Source: a virus. From it: 41,893 nucleotides of DNA. Location: positions 1 through 41,893 of IMG/VR virus record IMGVR_UViG_3300042090_001013, one strand, 5' to 3'. Positions within the stretch are counted from its first letter, which is position 1. Each line of letters opens with the position of its first letter. Made by a program: the position numbers and the translations under genes. This document shows positions 1-6,395 of the stretch, one piece after another. The notes beneath the pieces were generated by a model. That model saw only the letters and a program-made list of their open reading frames with translations, made no database searches and was not told where the DNA came from.

Positions 1-203
1 GCATCAGTGCACCTTTAGAAGAGGTGCCAGGAGACGCCAGCATGGGGCAATCCGGGGTGAGAGCCAGGAGAGCCAGGGAATGACGCTATGACGGTCCCCC
101 GAACACTTATTCGCCTTTTTTTGCTCTCACCTGTACCATAATAAACCGAAAGGGAGTGGTCTAAACCTTTAGAACGGATTGGTCTAGAGAACACGTATTC
201 GCT

Positions 204-232
204 TTATAAGAAAAAGATCAGGATGCTATAAT
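204..232 (+). promoter_or_regulatory. Extended -10 promoter
   Basis: TGCTATAAT at 224-232 is a perfect extended -10 (TGnTATAAT). The hexamer 17 bp upstream (TTATAA, 204-209) is a poor -35, as is usual for extended -10 promoters. It points rightward toward the genes at 552-1245. Confidence 0.6.
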
Positions 233-344
233 TTCGAATAAACCTTCTATAGAACAGGCTAGCGATGATTCGAATGTTTTTTCGAATTTTTCGCGGGGGG
301 TCCGTCAGGCACCCTCAAATTTTTGCAAAGGTTTTCCCAGCTAA

Positions 345-386
345 GGCTTTTCACTCCCCGTGAGAAGCAAGCACGGAGAGTGAGCC
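345..386 (+). terminator. Strong stem-loop in leader (terminator or structured RNA)
   Basis: TCACTCCCCGTG (351-362) pairs with CACGGAGAGTGA (372-383) with one mismatch and a 9-nt loop. The outer GGC (345-347) and GCC (384-386) extend the stem. There is no clean U-run directly after it. It could stop or attenuate transcription from the promoter at 224-232, or be a structural element. Confidence 0.45.
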
Positions 387-533
387 TCAGATTTTAGAAA
401 AAAGTAACGCACGTACGTAGAGTCGGCAACCCCGGCTCGTATAAAAGATCTTAGGGTAGCACACATATTCGATTTTGTCTACAGTCCCTGACCTGCGAAT
501 TCTTGTTCTAACAGGAAACCTTCCCCGTGAGCA

Positions 534-557
534 AATCACCTTCCGTGGAAGGTGATT
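534..557. promoter_or_regulatory. Perfect 11-bp dyad, likely operator
   Basis: AATCACCTTCC (534-544) and GGAAGGTGATT (547-557) are exact reverse complements separated by two bases. The dyad covers the GTG that opens the following reading frame (552). This suggests a binding site for a dimeric regulator or a hairpin that hides the translation start. Confidence 0.5.
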
Positions 558-839
558 ACCATCACTTTTACGGGTTATGACTCTCTGTCACTTCTCGCAG
601 GTCAGGAGGATCATACTGCTCAGTGGTATAAACTGCTCTCCATGAGCAAGTTCGCCTTCTTCGGGGGCTTCACCGCTGTTGCCCTCGGTATCACCGGGTA
701 CTACATCACCGGCACCTGGGAGATCCTGCTGTGCGGGTGCCTCGGGCTCTTCGTGATCCTCGTCCTGTTCGCCGGCGGAGGGAATAAAAAAGCCTTTCCC
801 GTTGCTGGCAAGGGAAAGGCTGAGAAAAGGAGAAAGTAA
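552..839 (+). CDS. Small two-helix membrane protein
   Basis: A 95-aa frame opened by GTG. Two hydrophobic segments are visible (about residues 34-51, FAFFGGFTAVALGITGYY, and 57-76, around LLCGCLGLFVILVLF). A Lys/Arg-rich tail (KGKAEKRRK) follows and probably stays in the cytoplasm. The start is uncertain: GTG 552 lies inside a perfect dyad, and ATG 642 (MSKFAFFGG) is an in-frame alternative without a good ribosome site. The stop overlaps the next ATG by one base, so the two are translationally coupled. Two-helix topology would fit a small holin, but no lysis gene is adjacent and I do not assign that role. Confidence 0.6.
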   Translation: MITITFTGYDSLSLLAGQEDHTAQWYKLLSMSKFAFFGGFTAVALGITGYYITGTWEILLCGCLGLFVILVLFAGGGNKKAFPVAGKGKAEKRRK

Positions 840-1030
840 TGGGAATCCTCGGGATGATCACCCGCCGGGAGTACATGCGGGCTGTGCACAGGAGAGAGGC
901 AACCAGCCGGCAGCGCTGGGAAGCCCGGCTGCACCGGGAAGCCGAAGCCATCCGCCGCAAGAACTCAGCCCGCGTGATGTCTTCAGCGGAGCGAGCCCGT
1001 CAGGACAGGATCAAGCTCGGTCAGTACTGA
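839..1030 (+). CDS. Arg-rich small protein of unknown function
   Basis: 63 aa. The ATG overlaps the TAA of the membrane-protein gene (TAATG) and an AGGAG sits just upstream, so the start is well supported. The product is strongly basic and predicted helical (runs such as RREYMRAVHRREATSRQRW). No family is recognised. High charge would suit nucleic acid binding, but that is only inference. Confidence 0.65.
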   Translation: MGILGMITRREYMRAVHRREATSRQRWEARLHREAEAIRRKNSARVMSSAERARQDRIKLGQY

Positions 1031-1098
1031 GGAGTGACTTCTCTTCAGGAGGGAATACTAGTCCTCGGGGGGCGGTTGAACTCTCTGGAAGGAGAGAC

Positions 1099-1245
1099 AT
1101 GACGTTCCCCGAGGGATACGAGATCACCTTGCGTGACGGCGACGATGAGGAGACCACGGTGGTAGCCACCCCGGTTCCTGTCGGCAAGCCGTACGTGTAC
1201 AAGAACCGGGAGTGGCTGGTCACCGGGCTGGTGTTCTACCCCTAG
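1099..1245 (+). CDS. Small acidic protein, unknown
   Basis: 48 aa, starting MTFPEGYEITLRDGDDEE and ending in LVTGLVFYP. The start is chosen because AAGGAGAG lies five to nine bases before ATG 1099; the longer open frame upstream has no support. No domain is recognised. It is the last rightward gene before the convergent leftward operon. The 113 bp to the next gene hold only a weak imperfect inverted repeat. Confidence 0.6.
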   Translation: MTFPEGYEITLRDGDDEETTVVATPVPVGKPYVYKNREWLVTGLVFYP

Positions 1246-1358
1246 CCGATCCGCTTGGACCCGGCAGGACCTGCATCTGTGCACCATGTGAACCAGCTTG
1301 CGCCTCCTGCCGCAGACATGAACATGCTTAGCTGAGGTTTTCCAGAGGAACCCGCACA

Positions 1359-1703
1359 TCAGGCTTCAGCGGGACACTTGTCCCCGTGGGGAATGTAGCT
1401 GTCTGAGACAGCCAGCACCCGGTAGCCCCTGCCGCAGTCGGGACACGGGGTCCTGGCATCATCCAGCATTCCCGAGTCATCCAGCTGCCGGTAGGCGTCA
1501 GCAATCGCCTCCTGAGGGTTCGGTCCGAACCCTCGCTCGATGCTTACCCAGGACGCGTGCATCTTCTTCCTGGGCTCAGGTGATTCCGCCTGCCATATCT
1601 CAGGCCATGACTTCTCGGTCATCACGGACACGCTCTTCCCGGTCCGGCGGGTCAGGGCAAACGTCCTGCCATCGGACATGGTGACGATCATGCTCTCGTC
1701 CAC
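1359..1703 (-). CDS. Small protein with C-terminal zinc-binding motif
   Basis: 114 aa from GTG 1703, chosen because GAGGAG lies four bases before it. The C-terminus has CPDCGRGY and then H-x3-C near the end (PHGDKC), a CxxC...HxxxC zinc-site pattern. The middle is rich in charged residues. It is the last gene of the leftward operon. Its first 104 bases overlap the upstream gene in another frame, which is unusually long. Function unknown. Confidence 0.65.
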   Translation of the reverse strand: MDESMIVTMSDGRTFALTRRTGKSVSVMTEKSWPEIWQAESPEPRKKMHASWVSIERGFGPNPQEAIADAYRQLDDSGMLDDARTPCPDCGRGYRVLAVSDSYIPHGDKCPAEA

Positions 1704-1803
1704 TGATCTCCTCGGTGATAATCGTTTCCACGAGTGCCGCGTATCCCGGAACCAGGAGCCTGAACGCTCTGCGTACATATTCCTGGTTTTCCTCAGCGGT
1801 CAT
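1600..1803 (-). CDS. Small protein overlapping the next gene in another frame
   Basis: 67 aa starting MTAEENQEYVRRAFRLL. The start ATG overlaps the end of the preceding gene by 11 bases (ATGACCGCTGA), a typical coupling. The first 33 residues look like ordinary helical protein. The rest (HDRHHVRW, PDPPDREERVRDD) lies over the following gene and has the composition of a shadow frame. Either the gene really overlaps by 104 bases, or a frame change joins the two. Confidence 0.45.
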   Translation of the reverse strand: MTAEENQEYVRRAFRLLVPGYAALVETIITEEISGREHDRHHVRWQDVCPDPPDREERVRDDREVMA

Positions 1804-2053
1804 GCCGCAAACTCCGCAGGATCTTGATGATGTCCCTCCCGGAGAACTGCTTCAGCACATCTTTCATGTCCTGCTGAGCCTGCTCTTTCAGGTGCTCCAG
1901 GAGCACCGGAGCCAGATCAGCATACTGCACCGGGAACGGGCTTGTCCAGGTGAATTCCCCGCAGGTGCAGGTGATCACCAGCCATGGGTGAAGCGCAACG
2001 GGAGTGCTGTTCAACTGGCAGTCCAGCGTGATCTCGTGCCTGATGTCCGTCAC
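1793..2053 (-). CDS. Unknown protein with Cys pair
   Basis: 86 aa from GTG 2053, whose GTGA overlaps the stop of the upstream gene; a GGAG lies eight bases ahead. It begins MTDIRHEITLDCQLN, has a CTCGEFTW motif in the middle and a helical C-terminal half (LAPVLLEHLKEQAQQDMKDV). Family not recognised. The Cys pair may bind metal. Confidence 0.65.
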   Translation of the reverse strand: MTDIRHEITLDCQLNSTPVALHPWLVITCTCGEFTWTSPFPVQYADLAPVLLEHLKEQAQQDMKDVLKQFSGRDIIKILRSLRHDR

Positions 2054-2298
2054 TCGGTGATCTCCGTCGCATTCGGGAACCACTCCCGCAGGATCTCCAG
2101 GGTGTCACGGGTCCGCTGGGCATCCAGTTCTCCCTCAGCCGCCGGGACCTCGCTCAGCACCGCGTGCTGATGCACCGCCGGCACCAGGTGGATGGTCCCG
2201 TCCGGGTCCTCGGTACCCATGTAGTGCGTGTGATCCTGCCTCCGCCACCCGAGGGATGCCATCCCGTCAAGCCCGACGACCACCTCGTTATCTCTCAT
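2050..2298 (-). CDS. Hypothetical operon protein
   Basis: 82 aa starting MRDNEVVVGLDG. The ATG overlaps the preceding stop (ATGA), with GGAGGG just upstream. Composition is mixed and no motif or membrane segment is seen. The C-terminus (TRDTLEILREWFPNATEITE) is probably helical. Function unknown. Confidence 0.65.
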   Translation of the reverse strand: MRDNEVVVGLDGMASLGWRRQDHTHYMGTEDPDGTIHLVPAVHQHAVLSEVPAAEGELDAQRTRDTLEILREWFPNATEITE

Positions 2299-2549
2299 TT
2301 CCCTCCGCCTAGCGGCTTGTGCCCGTTCCCTGACGGCGGACCAGGACGGGGACCCCGCGTCCTGCCTTTCCTGAACAGCCTCTTGTTCCGCCGCTTCCTG
2401 CCCTTCCCGTTGGAGGGAGGCTCCTGCCCGGTGCGGATCGCCCTGCGCTCAGCCCTGCTCCTGATCCTGATCCTGTCTTTCGACAGCGCGAGGAAGGAAA
2501 TCGCCGTTACTATCACGATGATGATGACGATGACGACATCCCCGCTCAT
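2295..2549 (-). CDS. Single-pass membrane protein with basic tail
   Basis: 84 aa. Residues 4-22 (DVVIVIIIVIVTAISFLAL) form one clear transmembrane helix right after the start. A long, very basic, Gly/Pro-rich tail with many Arg/Lys follows. The predicted topology is N-out with the basic tail inside. ATGA couplings at both ends place it firmly in the leftward operon. Role unknown. Confidence 0.7.
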   Translation of the reverse strand: MSGDVVIVIIIVIVTAISFLALSKDRIRIRSRAERRAIRTGQEPPSNGKGRKRRNKRLFRKGRTRGPRPGPPSGNGHKPLGGGK

Positions 2550-2824
2550 CCTGCCATCCTCACGTTGATGTTCACGGTGCCCAGCTGCACGTCCTGGTCA
2601 TCAAAGGTCATGTCAACTCCCCAGGTTTTTACCTGGTAGATGACCTCCGGAGGCAGGAACAGGACACGCCCCGCGTGCTGGGCATAAGAAAGCCCGGAAC
2701 CGGACCAGACAACCACCTGGCAGTAAGGAACCAGGGTGCGGAGCATCTCGATGATGTCCCACCGGGGCTCACCCTTCTCGTCAAAAAGGGTCCCGTCCAC
2801 ATCGAATGCGACGACAGGCTTCAT
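2546..2824 (-). CDS. HAD-like phosphatase, compact
   Basis: 92 aa starting MKPVVAFDVDGTLFDE, which is the HAD motif I (DxDGT) with the nucleophile Asp at residue 8. Motif II is visible as VVVWSGSG (Ser/Thr position near residue 41). A late acidic pair (FDDQD) may serve as motif III. The protein is far shorter than usual HAD enzymes, so it has no cap and a minimal core. Such phage proteins are often called polynucleotide phosphatase-like, but the substrate is not visible here. Coupled to both neighbours by ATGA overlaps. Confidence 0.75.
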   Translation of the reverse strand: MKPVVAFDVDGTLFDEKGEPRWDIIEMLRTLVPYCQVVVWSGSGLSYAQHAGRVLFLPPEVIYQVKTWGVDMTFDDQDVQLGTVNINVRMAG

Positions 2825-2967
2825 TTCTTATCGTTTCTCCTCGCTGACTGCGGGGGAATGTAGGGGACCGGGAAGAGCATGGTCCCGATATGGGTCATGC
2901 ATCTTCTCCAGATCGCGGTTTTCAGTTTCTCCTGGCGCTGCCTGGTAAGGTTGCGCTTCTTCCTCAT
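2821..2967 (-). CDS. Small basic protein, unknown
   Basis: 48 aa, beginning MRKKRNLTRQRQEKLKTAIW and ending RRNDKK. ATG 2967 has GAGGAG eight bases ahead, and the stop overlaps the HAD gene start (ATGA). The protein is very rich in Arg/Lys. Its ribosome site is the complement of the -10/start region of the rightward gene at 2984, so the two genes share a 16-bp gap. Confidence 0.6.
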   Translation of the reverse strand: MRKKRNLTRQRQEKLKTAIWRRCMTHIGTMLFPVPYIPPQSARRNDKK

Positions 2968-2977
2968 CTAGTATACT
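2951..2977 (+). promoter_or_regulatory. Promoter of leaderless gene at 2984
   Basis: TTGCGC (2951-2956) and TATACT (2972-2977) with a short 15-bp spacer. TATACT is followed by exactly six bases and then ATG 2984, so transcription would begin at the start codon. AGTATACT is itself a palindrome. Confidence 0.5.
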
Positions 2978-2983
2978 CCTCGC

Positions 2984-3163
2984 ATGCCGCCGAAAAAGAA
3001 CCCTGAACCCTCTCCGGAGAAGAAGCCGGTCTCCCGTGAGCATGACAGCCACCGGGTGCATCCTCATGACCACAGCGGCAAGCCCGAGCAGTACCGTACC
3101 TGCTCGGGTCAGTGGTGGTGCCTGGACTGCAAGACCTGGTTCACCGGGGACATGTGCTGCTAG
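2984..3163 (+). CDS. Cys/His-rich small protein, leaderless, antisense to operon
   Basis: 59 aa. The N-terminal half is Pro/Lys/His-rich (PKKNPEPSPEKKP, HRVHPHDHSGKP). The C-terminus is a compact Cys cluster: CSGQWWCLDCKTWF then DMCC, probably a zinc site. No Shine-Dalgarno precedes ATG, but a -10 sits six bases upstream, as in leaderless actinobacterial genes. The gene occupies the gap between two leftward genes and its stop overlaps the end of the next by four bases. It is not a shadow: the opposite strand here has no gene-like frame. Confidence 0.6.
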   Translation: MPPKKNPEPSPEKKPVSREHDSHRVHPHDHSGKPEQYRTCSGQWWCLDCKTWFTGDMCC

Positions 3164-3372
3164 AAAATCTCGATCCTGCTCATGTTGCCGTTCTCGTCCT
3201 TGATGTAAAAGGACTTGCCTTCAGACTTCCCGTGCTCCATCCAGGCATAGAACTGAAGCGCCCGGTTGACAGTATCGGTCTTGCTGTCCCCGGTGAGCTG
3301 GACAGCCAGTTCCAGGGCGGCGTCAGCGCGGGGGGTCAGGTTCACGCTCAGTCGTGTCAGCGTCGTATTCAT
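3160..3372 (-). CDS. Ribbon-helix-helix DNA-binding regulator
   Basis: 70 aa starting MNTTLTRLSVNLTPRADAAL. A short beta strand (TRLSVNLT) is followed by two helices (PRADAALELAVQLTG; SKTDTVNRALQFYAWMEHG), the CopG/Arc-type ribbon-helix-helix pattern that binds DNA as a dimer. The last 20 residues are a polar tail. ATG 3372 is chosen because a -10 (TATGAT) ends exactly six bases ahead and there is no ribosome site; an upstream ATG at 3387 would lie before the predicted transcription start. A nested inverted repeat covers its promoter, so autoregulation is likely. Confidence 0.75.
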   Translation of the reverse strand: MNTTLTRLSVNLTPRADAALELAVQLTGDSKTDTVNRALQFYAWMEHGKSEGKSFYIKDENGNMSRIEIF

Positions 3373-3376
3373 GTAA

Positions 3377-3407
3377 GCATCATACATACATCATGCGTAT
3401 GATGCAA
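3377..3407 (-). promoter_or_regulatory. Leaderless promoter overlapped by inverted-repeat operator
   Basis: Read on the minus strand: -35 TTGCAT (3407-3402), 17-bp spacer, -10 TATGAT (3384-3379), six bases, then ATG 3372. GCATCATAC (3377-3385) and GTATGATGC (3397-3405) are exact inverted repeats, with a further CATCAT/ATGATG dyad inside. This is the layout expected for a site bound by the ribbon-helix-helix product itself. Confidence 0.65.
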
Positions 3408-3408
3408 A

Positions 3409-3588
3409 CTAGATCCCCGCCAGGGCTTTCAGCACCTCGCAGTTGCCGCACAGGCACTCGGTGTACGAGCGGCACTCCTGGCAGAACCAGATCTCCAGCC
3501 ATGCGTGGACGGTCTTCGACTTCCACCGCCTGATCTCCCCGCCGCACCGGGGACAGCCGTCCTCCTGGGTCAGGTGGCGAAAGCTCAT
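3409..3588 (-). CDS. Zinc-ribbon miniprotein
   Basis: 59 aa from ATG 3588, overlapping the previous stop (ATGA). It has CPRCGG early, CQEC in the middle and CLCGNC near the end, i.e. three Cys clusters able to hold one or two zinc ions. Tryptophan-rich core (RRWKSKTVHAWLEIWF). No enzymatic motif. The role could be nucleic-acid or protein binding; unknown. Confidence 0.65.
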   Translation of the reverse strand: MSFRHLTQEDGCPRCGGEIRRWKSKTVHAWLEIWFCQECRSYTECLCGNCEVLKALAGI

Positions 3589-3788
3589 GCCCGGAACACC
3601 GTGATCACGAGGATGACGATCGCGGCAGCGAAAGAGATCTTCTCCTGGAGAAGATCGTGATGATTCATGGTGAAGGCGATGCCCGCTATCAGGCAGCACA
3701 AGGCGGCTGCTCCTCCTAGCGCCAGGCGGTACGGATCTCCCCGGCGCGATATGCCAGGCTTGCGCTTCTTCATAGTTTTCATTCTCAT
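3585..3788 (-). CDS. Two-helix membrane protein
   Basis: 67 aa with a basic N-terminus (RMKTMKKRKPGISRRG). Two hydrophobic segments follow, about residues 22-41 (LALGGAAALCCLIAGIAF) and 51-66 (SFAAAIVILVITVF). ATGA couplings at both ends. The hairpin topology with a short loop (NHHDLLQEK) resembles small phage membrane proteins, but no specific function can be given. Confidence 0.7.
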   Translation of the reverse strand: MRMKTMKKRKPGISRRGDPYRLALGGAAALCCLIAGIAFTMNHHDLLQEKISFAAAIVILVITVFRA

Positions 3789-3973
3789 ATGTTCCCCAGG
3801 GCTTCCTGCGCGATCTGCATTAGCTCCGGCGGCAGGCAGTCGTCATGGAAATGGATGGCAAGCGGGATGCTGATATCCCCCGGCAGCCTCATCACCCCGA
3901 GGATCTCGATCAGCGAGCCGGGCTCGATATCCTTGTCGTAGCAGGAGTCGCAGTCATAGACGGTTCTTTTCAT
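3785..3973 (-). CDS. Small putative metal-binding protein
   Basis: 62 aa starting MKRTVYDCDSCYDKDIEPG. CDSC near the N-terminus and HFHDDC in the second half form a CxxC...HxHxxC pattern that suggests one zinc site. GGAGGAG precedes the ATG, and the start overlaps the preceding stop. Function unknown. Confidence 0.65.
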   Translation of the reverse strand: MKRTVYDCDSCYDKDIEPGSLIEILGVMRLPGDISIPLAIHFHDDCLPPELMQIAQEALGNI

Positions 3974-4812
3974 GGCATCTCCTCCGGGACGAAGAAATCC
4001 ATCGTCTTCGTGTCCAGGACTCCCCAGTTGAACCGGGTCCCGTCCATGTCCAGCGCGGTGTACTCATAAGAACCCCAGGGAGCCTGGACGATGCCCTGTT
4101 TCGCCATGTGGTAGTGCCCGTGAAAGATCCACGAGGGCTTCACTTCCGCGCAGATCCGCTCCACCCGCTCCCGGTGGGCTTCCGCCGCAGGGATCATCGG
4201 CAGCCATTCCAGCGGGGGAATCCCCAGCGGCAGCGGCTCGGAAGACGGCGCGTCGTGAGAGAGGATGACATCCGCAGGACCTCCGAGGATGGCTTCAGCT
4301 TCCTCCGCGTCGGTGATCTCTTCCTCAGGGAACCAGTCGAGCCCCGGCGTGCGCAGGTTCTTGTCTACCGAGACGGCTCCCCCGAGCGACAGCCAGGTTT
4401 TCCCGTGCCACTTCCACCGGGTTCCTGTCGGCAGCCACCGGACCCTCGGGGTGATCCACCCGTATTCCTTCGCGTCAGCCCCGAAGACGGCTTTCCCGAA
4501 AAGAAGGTCATGCTTCAGGGCAAGTTCAGCGATATAGGGGTGGTTCTCGTGATTCCCGTGAGTGAACCACAACTCGGCGTCCTCGGCTTCCAGTATTCCC
4601 GTCATCGCGTCCAGGAACGTCCGGGCTTGAAAAGTTTTCCCCATCCAGGTGTAAGTCTCTTCTTCCCGGTAGATCCCGAGATCACCCGCGTGCAAGATGA
4701 TCTTCGTCTTCTCCCCGGAAAGCTGCCTGGCTATCTTGGGGATGACCGCCAGCATCCACCGCTCGTTGCGGTGCCAGTCCCCGGCAACCCCGATAAGTTC
4801 AGGATCAGTCAT
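3970..4812 (-). CDS. Calcineurin-like metallophosphoesterase
   Basis: 280 aa from ATG 4812 (MTDPELIGVAGDWHRN), which overlaps the preceding stop by eight bases. All metal-binding motifs of the superfamily are present in order: GDWH, HAGDLG, GNHEN, SHDAP and GHYH. The enzyme should hydrolyse phosphoester bonds with two bound metals; candidates include nucleic-acid ends, cyclic nucleotides or dinucleotides. No extra domain is seen. It is the largest enzyme in the leftward operon and lies near the SLOG and HAD genes, which may suggest shared nucleotide-related work, but that is inference. Confidence 0.85.
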   Translation of the reverse strand: MTDPELIGVAGDWHRNERWMLAVIPKIARQLSGEKTKIILHAGDLGIYREEETYTWMGKTFQARTFLDAMTGILEAEDAELWFTHGNHENHPYIAELALKHDLLFGKAVFGADAKEYGWITPRVRWLPTGTRWKWHGKTWLSLGGAVSVDKNLRTPGLDWFPEEEITDAEEAEAILGGPADVILSHDAPSSEPLPLGIPPLEWLPMIPAAEAHRERVERICAEVKPSWIFHGHYHMAKQGIVQAPWGSYEYTALDMDGTRFNWGVLDTKTMDFFVPEEMP

Positions 4813-5002
4813 CAAAATCTCCGAACGTGTCGTGAAGATAGTCAAACCCCTTGGTCATGGCAGCCTGGTCGGCAGCTGCGAAAACCTCTCGCCACGTCCT
4901 GCCGTCCAGGATCGGGATCGGGCGGTCGTTAAGGTATTCTTCCTGATTTTCGGGAACAATCAGCTTAGCGACATATTCCCGCACTTCCTTTTCGGTGATC
5001 AC
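4805..5002 (-). CDS. Hypothetical small protein
   Basis: 65 aa from GTG 5002, which overlaps the SLOG stop (GTGA). It begins MITEKEVREYVAKLIVP, contains LNDRPIPILDGRTWREVF and ends in acidic residues (HDTFGDFDD). The sequence looks like an alpha/beta mini-domain. Family not recognised. Confidence 0.65.
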   Translation of the reverse strand: MITEKEVREYVAKLIVPENQEEYLNDRPIPILDGRTWREVFAAADQAAMTKGFDYLHDTFGDFDD

Positions 5003-5376
5003 GATATCTCGATCCTGGTGACGGGCTTCCCGAGCGATTTGGCATGCTTGGCGGTCCACCCGGACCCGTAGGTGGATGATTCCGGGTCCCTGATGCACAG
5101 CAGCTCATCGCAGGCTTCCGCGATCAGGATGTTACGCGGCTTGAAGCCGCCGATCCAGGTGCGGTCCGCTGCCGTGAAAATCCTGCATTCCCGCCCGGCG
5201 GCATCGCAGATCCTTTTCACCGCCGCGTCGATGCCGTCTTTATTGGACCCGGTGATATCCCCGGTGACAAACGAGTCCCAGTGCAAGTCGAGTACTTCGC
5301 TGGTGATGATCAGCTGCGCGTACCGCATGGCTTTCGGGCTGGAGAACCTCCGGGTCCCGATGATGGCAAGGATCAT
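4999..5376 (-). CDS. SLOG-family nucleotide-binding protein
   Basis: 125 aa from ATG 5376 with GAGGG upstream; it overlaps the preceding stop (ATGA). It opens MILAIIGTRRF, the first strand and Gly turn of the SLOG/DUF2493-like Rossmann fold. Conserved-looking elements follow: VTGD, GIDAAVKRICDAAG, RNILIAEACDELLCI and STYGSGWTAKHAKSLGKPV. SLOG proteins bind or process nucleotides and appear in defence signalling and in phage genomes. Whether this one is an enzyme, a sensor or an anti-defence protein cannot be told. Confidence 0.75.
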   Translation of the reverse strand: MILAIIGTRRFSSPKAMRYAQLIITSEVLDLHWDSFVTGDITGSNKDGIDAAVKRICDAAGRECRIFTAADRTWIGGFKPRNILIAEACDELLCIRDPESSTYGSGWTAKHAKSLGKPVTRIEIS

Positions 5377-5609
5377 ATTTCCCTCACGTACCTGGGTGCC
5401 CCGCAGAAAATGCACTTCCATTTCCCGAAGAGCATGACCGGGCGCAGGATGCTCTCCCAGCAGAACACGCAGAAGAACCCGCTGATCACCAGCCGTCGCA
5501 GCAAGAGGCGACCCGGTTCCCCGCAGGTGACTCCGGGGGCGATCGCAGCTTCGCACGGCGGGGTGCTGCCGGTGTCAACACCAAGGATTTCCTCAACGGT
5601 GACGCTCAT
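5373..5609 (-). CDS. Zinc-finger-like miniprotein, first gene of leftward operon
   Basis: 78 aa from ATG 5609, with AAGGAG five bases ahead. Cys residues occur as PPCEAA, VTCGEPG, CVFC and CIFCG, a plausible two-zinc arrangement. It is the promoter-proximal gene of the leftward operon; the promoter should lie in the 98-bp divergent gap to 5708. Confidence 0.65.
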   Translation of the reverse strand: MSVTVEEILGVDTGSTPPCEAAIAPGVTCGEPGRLLLRRLVISGFFCVFCWESILRPVMLFGKWKCIFCGAPRYVREI

Positions 5610-5632
5610 CCTTCTCCTTCCGCAGGCACCAC

Positions 5633-5677
5633 ATCCTACCACCCGGATTTGACAGCTTCTCCGCGATGCTGGAAACT
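5633..5677. promoter_or_regulatory. Divergent promoter region
   Basis: Leftward: an extended -10, TGGTAGGAT, on the minus strand (5641-5633) in front of the operon that begins at 5609. Rightward: a perfect -35 TTGACA at 5649-5654, with only a weak -10 (GAAACT, 5672-5677) 17 bp on. The two overlap within about 45 bp, so they may compete. Confidence 0.45.
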
Positions 5678-5707
5678 TGGCGTCCGGAACCCTGGTGAAG
5701 GAGCGAA

Positions 5708-6034
5708 GTGCCACAGAAGTCAGGCTCAAGCAAGAAGCCCCAGTCCGAGCGGAAGAAGATGTCCCGCGCGAAGTGCCGGCGGGACGCTGCCCAGCGGCAC
5801 GAGGAGCGCGGGCAGCAGCAGGAGCTGCGGCACCGGCATAACATCCGCCTCGCCGGCGACGGGGAGCTGACCCCGTGGCAGCAGGCTGAAGCTAAGCGCG
5901 CCGGGCGCAGGCTCCGCACCTGCGGTCAGTGTCGCATACCCTTCGGGGAAGACAAGGAAGGGCAGCTGCGGTGCCCGCAGTGTCACGGCACCGTCACCTT
6001 GAAAGCTGCCTGGGAGAAGCGCAAAGCCGCGTAA
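5708..6034 (+). CDS. Basic protein with zinc ribbon
   Basis: 108 aa from GTG 5708 with AAGGAG ahead. The N-terminal two thirds is highly basic and helical (KKPQSERKKMSRAKCRRD, RHEERGQQQELRHRHN). The C-terminal part carries CGQC and CPQCHG, a zinc ribbon. This combination suggests nucleic-acid binding. Transcribed away from the leftward operon. Confidence 0.7.
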   Translation: MPQKSGSSKKPQSERKKMSRAKCRRDAAQRHEERGQQQELRHRHNIRLAGDGELTPWQQAEAKRAGRRLRTCGQCRIPFGEDKEGQLRCPQCHGTVTLKAAWEKRKAA

Positions 6035-6044
6035 GAAGGAAACG

Positions 6045-6305
6045 ATGGAAAAGAAAGATGATTCCGCCCTCCCCGCCGTGCAGGTGAAGGAGGGTGCTGA
6101 CCTTGTGTACCAGGCGATCACCACGCGGAAGGCGCTGGAAAACGTGAGCAACAGCGAGCCGAGGAAGAACGTCGCGGATCTCGGATTGGCCAGGGTGACG
6201 TTCGTCTGCCTGGAGAACGGCATCCTGCGCACTTACATCAGGATCGTGAGCGCCCAGACGGTCCCGGCGGTGATCGCCCTCCTGGAAGACGGGGAAATCG
6301 GGTAA
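6045..6305 (+). CDS. Hypothetical protein
   Basis: 86 aa starting MEKKDDSALPAVQVKEG, with AAGGAAA seven bases ahead of the ATG. It appears to be a small alpha/beta domain (RVTFVCLENGILRTYIRIV, then VPAVIALLEDGEIG). No known family seen. Last protein gene before the tRNA region. Confidence 0.65.
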   Translation: MEKKDDSALPAVQVKEGADLVYQAITTRKALENVSNSEPRKNVADLGLARVTFVCLENGILRTYIRIVSAQTVPAVIALLEDGEIG

Positions 6306-6309
6306 GGGC

Positions 6310-6338
6310 TTGCGCTGACCGCAGGACGGTGCTAGTGT
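6310..6338 (+). promoter_or_regulatory. Promoter of the tRNA region, overlapping a hairpin
   Basis: -35 TTGCGC (6310-6315), 17-bp spacer and extended -10 TGCTAGTGT (6330-6338). The same -35 is used at 26884 and 2951. The site is also highly self-complementary: TTGCGCT (6310-6316) with AGCGCAA (6347-6353), ACC with GGT, and AGGAC (6323-6327) with GTCCT (6337-6341). The DNA could be an operator, or the RNA folded. No protein frame lies between 6306 and 6653. Confidence 0.5.
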
Positions 6339-6395
6339 CCTTGGTGAGCGCAAACTCAAACTCAGTCATCAAGCTGAACGTGACGCGAGCATCGC

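Larger units (their letters stand above)
1..551. other. Noncoding AT-richer leader region
   Basis: No convincing gene. The sequence is visibly richer in A/T than the rest of the window. It holds repeated short motifs: ACCTTTAGAA at 11-20 and 165-174, with a relative at 242-254; TGGTCTA at 157-163 and 180-186; and TTCGAA at 233-238, 269-274 and 281-286. A G6 run lies at 295-300. A promoter, a hairpin and a dyad in it are listed separately. It could be an early control region, an origin or a genome-end region; the sequence alone does not decide. Confidence 0.5.

Noticed and set aside
285-310. G-rich stretch as a cohesive packaging end
   Set aside because: A G6 run resembles some phage 3' overhangs, but no terminase site or read-end evidence is available.
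2828-3073. 81-aa leftward frame
   Set aside because: The true leftward gene in this place is the 48-aa frame from ATG 2967 with GAGGAG ahead; the 81-aa frame covers the rightward gene at 2984.
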